A DNA stretch of 64,000 nucleotides, taken from Actinomadura rubteroloni. GTDB taxonomy: Bacteria; Actinomycetota; Actinomycetes; Streptosporangiales; Streptosporangiaceae. Positions within the stretch are counted from its first letter, which is position 1. Each line of letters begins with the position of its first letter. The DNA lies in the NCBI RefSeq assembly GCF_002911665.1, contig NZ_MTBP01000002.1:372001-436000 (forward strand). Direction: 5' to 3'. Positions 25,129 through 33,134 of this stretch are shown here, in pieces. The position numbers and the translations under genes are program-made. The notes beneath the pieces were generated by a model, which made no database searches, had not been told where the DNA came from, and saw only the letters and a program-made list of their open reading frames with translations.

Positions 25129-25146
25129 AACAGGGGAACGCCGCCG

Positions 25147-25995
25147 ATGCGAGGGAAGACGCCCGTGGCCGCCACCGTGGCCGCCGCGATCGTCGGAGTG
25201 GCCGCCGCGGCCGGTCCGGCCGTGGGCTCGGCGGGCGGGAAGTCCGGGCCGTCCATGTCGGCGCAGCTCTCCACGGTGCTCGCCGACCAGCGCTGGCCCG
25301 CGCCGAAGCCGGGCTCCTGGACGCCCCCGAAAGCGGCCGTCGACGGCCTCCCGACCGTCATCAACAAGATCGACACGCAGGACAAGGTCGTCTTCCTCAC
25401 GATCGACGACGGCTACGAGTACGACTCGCAGTTCGTGGACATCGTCCGCAAGGAGCGCGTCCCGATCCTGACGTTCCTCACCACGACGTACGTGCGCGGC
25501 GAGGCGCAGTACTTCTGGGCGATGCGCAACGCGGGCTCGCAGATCGAGGACCACACCGTCACGCACCCGAACATGGCGACGCTGCCGCTGGAGTCGCAGA
25601 AGCGCGAGATCTGCCAGTCCGCCGACACGATCACCGCGCAGTACGGCCGCCGCCCGATGCTGTTCCGTCCGCCGTTCGGCAGCTACAACACGCTGACGCG
25701 GCAGGCGGCCAAGGCGTGCGGGATGAAGTCGATCCTGCTGTGGACCGCCGAGTTCTACAACGGGACGAGCGGCCCCGGCGTCGGGTTCAACGGGTTCGCG
25801 CGCGGCGACGGCGCGGGCACCGGGTTCCGTCCCGGCGACATCGTGCTCATGCACTACCGCAAGGGCCTCGCCGGGCAGTTCCAGATGCTCCTCGGCTGGA
25901 TCAAACAGCAGGGGTTCCGGCCCGCCGCGATCCAGGAGTACCTGCCGCGCTCGCTCGGCGGGAACGCTCCCGACGCGCCGCCCGCGACGCCCTAG
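25147..25995 (+). CDS. Secreted polysaccharide deacetylase family protein (NodB homology)
   Basis: 282 aa. An N-terminal signal peptide (VAATVAAAIVGVAAAAGPAV) is followed by a catalytic NodB domain. Visible metal and catalytic motifs: FLTIDDGYEYD (TFDDG motif, with Ile for Phe), DHTVTHPNM (the HxxxH metal ligands) and FRPPFGSYN (RPP motif), then GDIVLMHY near the C-terminus. Family enzymes remove N- or O-acetyl groups from cell-wall or capsular polysaccharides outside the membrane. The ATG at 25147 is preceded by AGGGGAA. The stop overlaps that of the convergent permease gene by 4 bp. A possibly structured leader lies upstream. Confidence 0.9.
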   Translation: MRGKTPVAATVAAAIVGVAAAAGPAVGSAGGKSGPSMSAQLSTVLADQRWPAPKPGSWTPPKAAVDGLPTVINKIDTQDKVVFLTIDDGYEYDSQFVDIVRKERVPILTFLTTTYVRGEAQYFWAMRNAGSQIEDHTVTHPNMATLPLESQKREICQSADTITAQYGRRPMLFRPPFGSYNTLTRQAAKACGMKSILLWTAEFYNGTSGPGVGFNGFARGDGAGTGFRPGDIVLMHYRKGLAGQFQMLLGWIKQQGFRPAAIQEYLPRSLGGNAPDAPPATP

Positions 25996-27437
25996 ACCGG
26001 CGGGCGCACCGGCCCGCCGCTGTCGTCCTCGGCGGGCGCGATGATGCCCCGTCCGGTGTCGCCCGGGGACCACCGTCCGCTCAGCCCGTTCAGCGCGTGG
26101 TACCCGACGAGGACGGCGATCGTCCCGAACGCGATGCCGCCGAGCGGGAAGTCGTCGGTGATCGCCAGCGTGACGCCGCCGATCGCGAGGATCAGCGCCG
26201 CCGCGACCGGGACGAGGTTCACCGGGTCTCCGAAGTCCACCCGGTTCTCCACCCAGATCTTCGCGCCGAGCAGCCCGATCATCCCGTAGAGGACGACCGT
26301 GATCCCGCCGAGCACCCCGCCCGGCGTCGCGGCGACCAGCGCGCCGAACTTGGGGCACAGCCCGAAAAGGATCGCGACGGCCGCCGCGACGAAGTACGCC
26401 GCCGTGGAGTAGATCCGCGTCGCGGCCATGACCCCGATGTTCTCGGCGTAGGTCGTCGTCGGGGAGCCGCCGACGCCGGTGGCGAGGACGGTCGCGACGC
26501 CGTCCGCGCCGAGCGCCCGGCCCATCACCGGGTCCAGGTCCTCCCCCGTCATCGCGGCGACGGCCTTGACGTGCCCGGTGTTCTCCGCGATCAGCGCGAT
26601 GACCGGCGGCAGCGCCAGCAGGATCGCCGACGTGGTGAAGCTCGGCGCGTGCAGGCTCGGGAACCCGAACCAGTCGGCGTGCCGGACGGCCGAGAAGTCC
26701 ACCCGGTAGTGCGGGAACGCCGTCGCGACGCAGTACGGCCCCTCGGCCGGGCACGGCTTGCCCGCCGCGTCCAGCAGATGCTGACCCGGCAGCACCGACG
26801 TGATCTTCCCGGCCGTGTGGTCCAGCACCCAGGACAGCGCGAACCCGAACACCAGCGCCAGCAGGATCGACACCCGCGACCAGAAACCGCGCAGCAGGAC
26901 GTTCGCCAGCACCGCCGCGCACAGCGTCGCGAGGCCGACCCACTGGTCCTGCGGCCAGTACGTCGTCGCGACGACCGGCGCGAGGTTGAACCCGATGAGC
27001 ATGACGACCGCGCCCGTCACGACCGGCGGGAACACCCGGTGGACGACCTGCGCCCCGAGCACGTGGATCACCACGCCGACCGCCGCCAGCACCGCGCCCG
27101 ACACCAGGATCGCGCCGGTCACCGTCGCGCTGTCGCCGCCCGCCGCGCGGATCGCCGCGACCGCGCCGACGAACGACGCGCTGGACCCGAGGTAGCTCGG
27201 CACGCGCCCGCCCACGACGAGCAGGAACAGCACCGTCGCGACGCCCGACATCATGATCGACAGGTTGGGGTCCAGGCCCATGAGCACCGGGAACACGAAC
27301 GTCGCGCCGAACATCGCGACGACGTGCTGGACGCCGATGCCCGCCGTGCGCGGCCACGTCAGCCGTTCCCCGGGGCCGACGACCTCGCCGGGCGGCGGCG
27401 TCCTCCCGTCACCGTGCAGCTTCCAGCCGAACGTCAT
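25992..27437 (-). CDS. NCS2-family uracil/xanthine permease
   Basis: 481 aa with about 14 membrane helices. Nucleobase:cation symporter-2 family marks: GVQHVVAMFGATFVFPVLMGLDP (helix 1), SSASFVGAVAAI (helix 3 half-strand), LIAENTGHVKAV (the conserved Glu that contacts the base) and VGGSPTTTYAENIGVMAATRIYS (helix 10 region, the family signature). AENTGH with TTTYAENIG is typical of uracil transporters (UraA/PyrP-like); some purine importers share it. Adjacency to pucR suggests a purine or uracil scavenging role. The ATG at 27437 follows GGAGGCAGCGG. It begins 42 bp after the pucR stop and is probably cotranscribed with it. Confidence 0.9.
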   Translation of the reverse strand: MTFGWKLHGDGRTPPPGEVVGPGERLTWPRTAGIGVQHVVAMFGATFVFPVLMGLDPNLSIMMSGVATVLFLLVVGGRVPSYLGSSASFVGAVAAIRAAGGDSATVTGAILVSGAVLAAVGVVIHVLGAQVVHRVFPPVVTGAVVMLIGFNLAPVVATTYWPQDQWVGLATLCAAVLANVLLRGFWSRVSILLALVFGFALSWVLDHTAGKITSVLPGQHLLDAAGKPCPAEGPYCVATAFPHYRVDFSAVRHADWFGFPSLHAPSFTTSAILLALPPVIALIAENTGHVKAVAAMTGEDLDPVMGRALGADGVATVLATGVGGSPTTTYAENIGVMAATRIYSTAAYFVAAAVAILFGLCPKFGALVAATPGGVLGGITVVLYGMIGLLGAKIWVENRVDFGDPVNLVPVAAALILAIGGVTLAITDDFPLGGIAFGTIAVLVGYHALNGLSGRWSPGDTGRGIIAPAEDDSGGPVRPPV

Positions 27438-27479
27438 CCGCTGCCTCCTCCCACCTGGGGAAACTCTATGACCCTGCGG

Positions 27480-29018
27480 TCAGATGCCGCGCATCCGCAG
27501 GACGTGGAGCGCCAGCGTCAGGTTGAGCCGCAGGTGCGCGTCGCGGGTGAACGGGCCGAGCATCCGCTCCAGCTTCCCGATGCGGTAGCGGAGCGTGTTG
27601 TAGTGGAAGTGCAGGCGCCGCGCGGTCTCGGCGACGTTCAGGTTCGTGTCCAGCAGTTCCTGGAGCGTGCGGCGCAGGTCCTCCATCTCGGGGTCGTCGC
27701 CGGCGGCCAGGTCGCCGAGCGTCTCGCGGACGAACGCGTGCAGCTCCGCCGGGTCGGGCACCAGGCTGAGCAGCCGGTACACGCCGAGCCCGTCGAAGTG
27801 GGCGCGGGCGCCGGGGCCGTGGAGCCGCCGTCCCACCCGGACGGCCTTGCCCGCCTGCTCGTACGCCTCGGGCAGCGCGGCGGGGCCCGCGACCGTCCGG
27901 CTGACGCCCGTGGAGAACGTGATCCCCTGCTCGGCGAACTGCGCGGCGGCCTCGGCGGCGAGCGCGGTGGCGTCCTCCTCCGCGCCGACCAGCGCGACGA
28001 CCTCGTGCGCGAAGCTCGCCACCGCCGCGCCCGGGTCGCGCCGCCGCGCCGCCGCCGTCCACGCGGCCGTCAGCCGGTCCTGCGCGGCCCGCTCGTCGCC
28101 GCGCGGCTGGGCGCCGTCCAGCTCGGCCACGACGACCGCGAGCGGGCGGTCCAGGTCCCAGCCGAACCCGGCGCAGTGCGCGGTGATCCGGTCGTCGTCG
28201 CCGGCGCGTCCGGCGAGGACGTCGCGCAGGAAGTCGGCCCGGTACTTGCTCTCCACCGCCGCGACGGCCTGCTGTTTCGTCACGACCAGCGCCGCGACGG
28301 TCGCCGCGCGCTCCAGGATGCCGAGTTCGGTGTCGCCGAGCGCGCCGTGCGCGACGATCCGGCCGTGGTCGAAGCCGCCCGCGACGACCGGGACGGCCAG
28401 TGATCCCGCCGGCGCGGCGACGGGACGGCCCGCTCGGACGAGGACGCGTCCGTCGCCGTCCAGCAGCGCGACCGCGACGCCGAGCACCGCCGCCACCTCG
28501 TCCACGACCTCCTGCACCCCTCCCCCGCACAGCACGATCTGCACGAGCGCGCGGTGGACCTCCTCGGTGCGGGCGAGGACGGCGGCCTGCCGGTTCAGGA
28601 TCCCGGTGAGCACCTGGTTGAGGACTTCGTCGAACCCGGTCCCGGCGGGCAGCACGATCAGCGGGAGGCCGAGCCGGTCCGCCTCGGCGACCAGCCGGCC
28701 GGGCATCGCGTCCCCGGGACGGCCCGGCCGGACGGCGAGCGCGGCCGGGCCCCGCGCGGCCAGGTCGGCGAGCCGCGCGCCGCGCAGCACACGGCCGGAC
28801 GCCAGCAGCAGCTCGTCCGGTTTGACGCGGACGTCCGGCCCGTCCAGCACGTTCAGCCGCCGCACGACGCGGCCGAGCCCCGCGCGGCCGGCCGCGAGCC
28901 GCGCCCCGGCCAGGCCGGGCATGCCGAGCACCTCCGCGACCGACAGGCCGGGGGTGAGCGTTCCGGTGCTCGCGAGCCGCAGGACCGGTGGGCCGGGCTC
29001 GACGGGACTGTGGCTCAT
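27480..29018 (-). CDS. PucR-family transcriptional regulator
   Basis: 512 aa from the ATG at 29018, which has GAGGTGA 8 bp upstream; an in-frame GTG at 29030 is less likely. The N-terminal about 130 residues are the PucR ligand domain (LTPGLSVAEVLGMPGL; VKPDELLLASGRVLRG). The middle is a GAF/GGDEF-like region (SLAVPVVAGGFDHGRIVAHG; AGFGWDLDRPLAVVVAELDG). The C-terminus is the PucR helix-turn-helix: LQELLDTNLNVAETARRLHFHYNTLRYRIGKLER. PucR proteins activate purine or allantoin degradation genes in response to intermediates. It is divergent from the DUF2877 gene; two CTGACAACA repeats lie between them. Confidence 0.92.
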   Translation of the reverse strand: MSHSPVEPGPPVLRLASTGTLTPGLSVAEVLGMPGLAGARLAAGRAGLGRVVRRLNVLDGPDVRVKPDELLLASGRVLRGARLADLAARGPAALAVRPGRPGDAMPGRLVAEADRLGLPLIVLPAGTGFDEVLNQVLTGILNRQAAVLARTEEVHRALVQIVLCGGGVQEVVDEVAAVLGVAVALLDGDGRVLVRAGRPVAAPAGSLAVPVVAGGFDHGRIVAHGALGDTELGILERAATVAALVVTKQQAVAAVESKYRADFLRDVLAGRAGDDDRITAHCAGFGWDLDRPLAVVVAELDGAQPRGDERAAQDRLTAAWTAAARRRDPGAAVASFAHEVVALVGAEEDATALAAEAAAQFAEQGITFSTGVSRTVAGPAALPEAYEQAGKAVRVGRRLHGPGARAHFDGLGVYRLLSLVPDPAELHAFVRETLGDLAAGDDPEMEDLRRTLQELLDTNLNVAETARRLHFHYNTLRYRIGKLERMLGPFTRDAHLRLNLTLALHVLRMRGI

Positions 29019-29078
29019 GCGGGGGGTCACCTCGCCGGGAGAGCGTTCGGCGCCGGGTCGGCCGACACCTGATCAAGA

Positions 29079-29106
29079 CTGACAACAAACGCCAACGCTG
29101 ACAACA
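29079..29106. repeat. Direct repeat CTGACAACA x2 between pucR and the DUF2877 gene
   Basis: CTGACAACA occurs at 29079-29087 and again at 29098-29106, 19 bp apart, nearly two helical turns. The pair lies in the 179-bp divergent promoter region, on the same face of the DNA, and is a plausible PucR binding site. AT-rich for this genome. Confidence 0.45.
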
Positions 29107-29197
29107 GGCCTTGGCAGATTTGCCCGTACGCGGCGGCGCGCGTCGCGTCTAGCGTGCGGCGCGAGGGCACTCCCGACTCCCGCTCCCAGGAGGCCGC

Positions 29198-30085
29198 GTG
29201 ACCGAACCGTCCCGTCCAGCGCCGCTACCTGGTGCGGCGAGCATGGCCTTGCGCGGTGTCCTGGACGGGCCGCCGCGCGCCGCCCGTGTCCTCGCCCGCT
29301 TTCCCGCCGCGCTCTACCTGGAGCTGCGCGGGCCCGGCGAGCCGAAGGTCGTGGCGGTCGTCACGTCCGACGCGGCCCGGCCGCCGAACGCGGTGGTGCT
29401 CGCGGCGGCGGCGCGGGACCGGCCGTTCCTCGGCGTCGGCGACCGGGCGGGCGCGCGGGTCGGCGAGGGACGCGTCGAGGCGGGCGGGCTGGTCGTGCGG
29501 GCGCGGCGGCGGTTCGACCCGCGTCCCGCGCTCGGCGCCCCGTCGTCGGCGACGGTCGCGCTCGGGCTGCGGGCCGTGGAGCGGGCGCTGGCGGGCGCGG
29601 CGGGCGGCCTGGACGGTCATCCGGCGCCCGCGCTGCTCGCCGGCCGGTGCGCCGACGACGACCTGGCGGGCGCCGTCGAGACGGCCGAGCGGATCGTCGG
29701 GCTCGGGCCGGGCCTCACGCCGAGCGGCGACGACATCCTGGCCGGGCTGCTCGCGGCGTTACGGCTCGTCGGCGGCGCGCTGCGGGACGGCGCGCGGGCG
29801 GTGCGGTTCGCCGAGTGGCTGGGCGCGGCCGTCACCGAGGACGCCGGCACGCGCACCACGTCCCTGTCGGCCACGCTGCTGCACTGCGCGGCGCGCGGCG
29901 AGACGAGCGCGGAGGTCGGGGCGCTGCTGCGCGGCGTCGCGGGACGGGAGCCGCCCGTCCCGGCGCTGCGGCGGCTGCTGGCCGTCGGACCCGCCTCGGG
30001 CGCGGACCTCGCGCAGGGCGTCGTGGCGGGCGCCCGCGCCGCGCTCGCGCTCGCCGCGCCGCACGCCCGCCGCGCCACCGCGTGA
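29198..30085 (+). CDS. DUF2877 domain protein (AllH/YlbF-like)
   Basis: 295 aa. The family signature IVGLGPGLTPSGDDILAGLLAA (about 167-188) is clear, with RTTSLSATLLHCAARGETSAEV further on. In E. coli the DUF2877 member AllH (YlbF) belongs to the oxamate carbamoyltransferase set (AllF/FdrA, AllG, AllH) of anaerobic allantoin use. Here the AllF and AllG partners are absent and the gene instead faces a pucR regulator, which fits a ureide or purine role but leaves the activity open. GTG at 29198 follows CAGGAGG by 5 bp. Soluble, no signal peptide. Confidence 0.82.
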   Translation: MTEPSRPAPLPGAASMALRGVLDGPPRAARVLARFPAALYLELRGPGEPKVVAVVTSDAARPPNAVVLAAAARDRPFLGVGDRAGARVGEGRVEAGGLVVRARRRFDPRPALGAPSSATVALGLRAVERALAGAAGGLDGHPAPALLAGRCADDDLAGAVETAERIVGLGPGLTPSGDDILAGLLAALRLVGGALRDGARAVRFAEWLGAAVTEDAGTRTTSLSATLLHCAARGETSAEVGALLRGVAGREPPVPALRRLLAVGPASGADLAQGVVAGARAALALAAPHARRATA

Positions 30086-30145
30086 TCTGGCCGTTCACGG
30101 CGAATCGGGTGTCCAACAGGCCCCGGATTGGGGGATCATGGCGGG

Positions 30146-31363
30146 GTGAACCTCAGCTTCTCCGCGATCGAGGACCTGTCCGCGCGCATCGAGTCCGTCC
30201 GCGCCGAGCACGCGGCCCGGTTCCCCGGCCCGGCGGCCGGACGGCAGCCGGTCCACACGGTGTACGTCCCGGCGGACCGGTTCTCGCGGTCCACGCCCGC
30301 CGAGTTCGGCGCGGAGGCGCTGCGGCTGCTGAACACGCACACGCCGGGCGACGGGTCGTTCGGCGGCGCGTTCGGCCTGGACCCCGAACTCGCCGGGACG
30401 GTCCGCCAGCGCGTCGCGGCGAAGCTGGCGAGCGAGCCCGTCGAGGACGTCCGGATCGACTTCGAGGACGGCTACGGCACCCGTCCCGACGCCGAGGAGG
30501 ACGGCCACGTCGCGCAGGTCGTCGAGGCCGTCGCGACCGCGTACGAGGCCAAGACGCTGCCGCACTACTGGGGCCTGCGCGTCAAGTCGTTCTCCGACGG
30601 CGGGCACGAGCGCGCGATGCGCACGCTGGACGTGTTCCTCACGGCCTTGCGCGACCGCCTCGGCCGGCTGCCCGGCGGGTTCACGATCACGTTCCCGAAG
30701 ATCATCTCCGCCGAGCAGGTGGCGCTGTTCACCGAGTACCTGGACGGGCTGGAGGAGGCGCTCGGCCTGCCGTCCGGCATCCTGCGCTTCGAGGTGCAGA
30801 TCGAGACGCCCGGGTCGGTGATCGACGCCGACGGCCGGTCCGCGCTGCGCGCCATCGCGGACGCCGGGCAGGGCCGCATCACCGCCGCGCACTTCGGCGT
30901 CTTCGACTACACGGCCGCGCTCGGGCTGCCGCCGCAGGAGCAGCGGCTCGACCATCCGGCGTGCGACTTCGCCCGGCACCTGATGCAGGTGACGCTGGCC
31001 GGGACGGGCATCCGCCTGTCGGACGGGTCCAGCAACGTCGTCCCCCGCAACGACGGCCCGGACGAGGTGAACCAGACGTGGGCCGTCCACGCGGCGCACG
31101 TCCGGCACTCGCTGACCCACGGCTTCTACCAGGGCTGGGACCTGCACCCGGCGCACCTGCCGAGCCGTTACGCGGCCGTCTACGCCTTCCATCTGGACGG
31201 CGTGGACTCGGTGATCGGCCGCGTCCGCGCCTGGCACGAGCAGGCGGCGAGCGGCAGCGGCGTCCTGGACGAGCCCGCCACGATCCGCGCCCTCACCGGC
31301 CGGCTGCGCCGCGCGGTCGACTGCGGTGCCCTGGACGAGAGCGTCCTGCCGCCCGCCGACTGA
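30146..31363 (+). CDS. DUF6986 family, aldolase/citrate-lyase-like TIM-barrel protein
   Basis: 405 aa from the GTG at 30146. Carries HpcH/HpaI aldolase-like elements: VRIDFEDGYGTRPDAEEDGH (acidic metal/phosphate site), FTITFPKIISAEQVALF (Lys-containing strand), LRFEVQIETPGSVIDADG (metal-ligand Glu) and AHFGVFDYTAALGLP (Asp). Actinobacterial homologues are often near ureide or glyoxylate genes and are sometimes annotated as phosphoenolpyruvate kinase; I know of no firm experimental function. Likely acts on a glyoxylate- or malate-like metabolite, linking to the purine genes beside it. It follows the DUF2877 gene by 60 bp on the same strand. Its stop is 18 bp from the convergent mocA stop. Confidence 0.75.
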   Translation: MNLSFSAIEDLSARIESVRAEHAARFPGPAAGRQPVHTVYVPADRFSRSTPAEFGAEALRLLNTHTPGDGSFGGAFGLDPELAGTVRQRVAAKLASEPVEDVRIDFEDGYGTRPDAEEDGHVAQVVEAVATAYEAKTLPHYWGLRVKSFSDGGHERAMRTLDVFLTALRDRLGRLPGGFTITFPKIISAEQVALFTEYLDGLEEALGLPSGILRFEVQIETPGSVIDADGRSALRAIADAGQGRITAAHFGVFDYTAALGLPPQEQRLDHPACDFARHLMQVTLAGTGIRLSDGSSNVVPRNDGPDEVNQTWAVHAAHVRHSLTHGFYQGWDLHPAHLPSRYAAVYAFHLDGVDSVIGRVRAWHEQAASGSGVLDEPATIRALTGRLRRAVDCGALDESVLPPAD

Positions 31364-31381
31364 CCGGCCGGCGTTTCGCGG

Positions 31382-31948
31382 TCAGGCGCGCCGCCGGTAG
31401 GCGGCGAGGTCGGCGGGCGTGTCCAGGTCGGCGGGCGAGGCGACGTCGTCGCAGGCCACGGGCGTGACGAGCTCAGGGCGGGCGCGCAGGAACGCGCGGG
31501 CGCCCCGGTCGCCGCGCGCCGAGGCCGCGACGTCGCGGACGTGCTCCCGCGCGAACAGGACGGGATTGCGCGGCTCGCCGGCGTAGGTGGCGACGGCGAT
31601 CTCCGCGCCGCGCGCGTGGGCGGCCACGAGCCGCCGGACGGCCTCGGCGGTCACGTCCGGCTGGTCCACGAGCGCGACGACCACGGCTTCGCATTCGTCA
31701 GGCAGCGCGGCGAGCCCGGCTTTCAGGGACGATCCCATGCCCGTCTGCCAGGCGTCGTTGCGCACGATTTCGGCTCCGGGCACGTCGACCTCGGCCGCGC
31801 CCGTCACGACCAGCACTTTCGCGCAGCCTCCGTCGCGCAGCGTCCGAACGCCCCGGTCCACGAGCCGTTCGCCGCCGACCTCGATCAGCGCTTTGGGCCG
31901 TCCCATCCGGCGTCCGCCGCCCGCCGCGAGCAGCAGCCCGACGATCAC
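31382..31948 (-). CDS. MobA-like nucleotidyltransferase (MocA type, molybdenum cofactor)
   Basis: 188 aa. The N-terminal loop GLLLAAGGGRRMGRPKALIEVGG is the MobA/MocA nucleotide-binding signature; ALVDQPDVTAEAV holds the metal-binding Asp; YAGEPRNPVLF is the conserved region of MocA proteins. Such enzymes transfer CMP (or GMP) to molybdopterin for xanthine-oxidase-type enzymes. GTG at 31948 overlaps the xdhC stop by 4 bp, an arrangement common for xanthine dehydrogenase maturation pairs. The target molybdoenzyme genes (xdhAB or coxLMS) are not in the window. Confidence 0.86.
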   Translation of the reverse strand: MIVGLLLAAGGGRRMGRPKALIEVGGERLVDRGVRTLRDGGCAKVLVVTGAAEVDVPGAEIVRNDAWQTGMGSSLKAGLAALPDECEAVVVALVDQPDVTAEAVRRLVAAHARGAEIAVATYAGEPRNPVLFAREHVRDVAASARGDRGARAFLRARPELVTPVACDDVASPADLDTPADLAAYRRRA

Positions 31949-33054
31949 CGGTGGATGCGTCCGCTGGTGGCGCCGAGCGGGCGCCCCGAGCCGCCCCAGC
32001 GCGTCTGCACCAGTTCGGCCGCGATCGACACGGCCGTCTCCTCGGGCGTCCGCGCGCCGAGGTCCAGGCCGATCGGCGAGCGCAGCCGCGCCAGCTCGGC
32101 GTCGGTCAGCCCGGCCGCGCGCAGCCGCGCGAGCCGGTCGTCGTGGGTGCGGCGCGAGCCCATCGCCCCGACGTACCCGGCCTGCGTGCGCAGCGCGAGT
32201 TCCAGCAGCGGGACGTCGAACTTCGGGTCGTGGGTGAGGACGGCGATGGCGGTCCGCTCGTCCACCTCCGTCTCGGCCAGGTACCGGTGCGGCCACTGCA
32301 CCACGACCTCGTCGGCGTCGGGGAACCGCTTGGCGGTCGCGAAGATCGGCCGCGCGTCGCACACCGTCACGCGGTAACCGAGGAACTTCCCGACGCGGGC
32401 GACGGCCGCCGCGAAGTCGATCGCGCCGAACACCAGCAGGCGCGGCGGCGGCGCGAACGCCCGGACGAACACCGTGAGGTCGTCCCCGCGCCGCTCTCCC
32501 TCCGGCCCGTACCGCAGGTCGCCGGTGCGGCCCTGGGCGAGCATGCCGCGCGCGTCGTCGTCCACGGCGGCGTTGAGCCGGTCCGCGTGCGCGGCGCCGG
32601 GCGCGAGGCTGCCCACGGCGCGGTCCGGCCAGACGACACGACGCACCCCGATCCGTCCAGGCCCCGCGACAACGGTCGCGACGGCCACCGGCTCGCCCTT
32701 GCGCACCGCCGCCGCCACGTCCCCGAACTCCGGGAACGTCGCCGGACCGACCGGCTCCACAAGGATGTCCAGGATCCCGCCACAAGTCAGCCCGACCGCG
32801 AACGCATCGTCATCACTGACCCCGTACCGCTGCACGACCGGCCGCCCGGACGCGACGACCTCCCGCGCCAGCTCGTACACCGCGCCCTCGACGCAGCCGC
32901 CCGACACGCTGCCGACGACCTCCCCGTCCGGCGCGACCGCCATCACCGCGCCGGGCGGCCGAGGCGCACTCCGGAACGTTCCCACGACGGTGGCGAGCCC
33001 GAACGTCCGCCCCGCGTCGTACCACGCGGCGAGATCGCCGAGCACATCGCGCAT
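31945..33054 (-). CDS. XdhC-family molybdoenzyme maturation factor
   Basis: 369 aa. The N-terminal XdhC_CoxI domain shows PRPPGAVMAVAPDGEVVGSVSGGCVEGAVYE with the conserved Cys, and GLTCGGILDILVEP with the second family Cys. The C-terminal Rossmann domain has LLVFGAIDFAAAVARVGKFLGYRVTVCDARPIFA and YVGAMGSRRTH. XdhC binds and delivers molybdenum cofactor, usually after sulfuration, to xanthine dehydrogenase-like enzymes. ATG at 33054; a TACATT -10-like box (33066-33061) would put the transcript start at or next to the ATG, so it may be leaderless. Divergent from the sulfite-oxidase-like gene. Confidence 0.9.
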   Translation of the reverse strand: MRDVLGDLAAWYDAGRTFGLATVVGTFRSAPRPPGAVMAVAPDGEVVGSVSGGCVEGAVYELAREVVASGRPVVQRYGVSDDDAFAVGLTCGGILDILVEPVGPATFPEFGDVAAAVRKGEPVAVATVVAGPGRIGVRRVVWPDRAVGSLAPGAAHADRLNAAVDDDARGMLAQGRTGDLRYGPEGERRGDDLTVFVRAFAPPPRLLVFGAIDFAAAVARVGKFLGYRVTVCDARPIFATAKRFPDADEVVVQWPHRYLAETEVDERTAIAVLTHDPKFDVPLLELALRTQAGYVGAMGSRRTHDDRLARLRAAGLTDAELARLRSPIGLDLGARTPEETAVSIAAELVQTRWGGSGRPLGATSGRIHR

Positions 33055-33098
33055 GCGCTCAATGTACCCACCGAAGTATTGTTACTTGGTAGGCAATG

Positions 33099-33127
33099 TT
33101 GACTTCCGCGTACGAGCTCAGCACCAT
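33099..33127 (+). promoter_or_regulatory. Sigma-70-type promoter of the sulfite-oxidase-like gene
   Basis: TTGACT (33099-33104) matches the -35 consensus at five of six bases; 17 bp later CACCAT (33122-33127) could be the -10. The start would fall at about 33134-33135, on the ATG itself, implying a leaderless mRNA. The region is AT-rich for this genome. Confidence 0.45.
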
Positions 33128-33134
33128 ACGAGCC

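Noticed and set aside
25047..28403. 1118-codon plus-strand open frame across the deacetylase, permease and PucR genes
   Set aside because: Runs through three real genes in wrong frames, with Arg/Asp/His-rich noise; not a protein.
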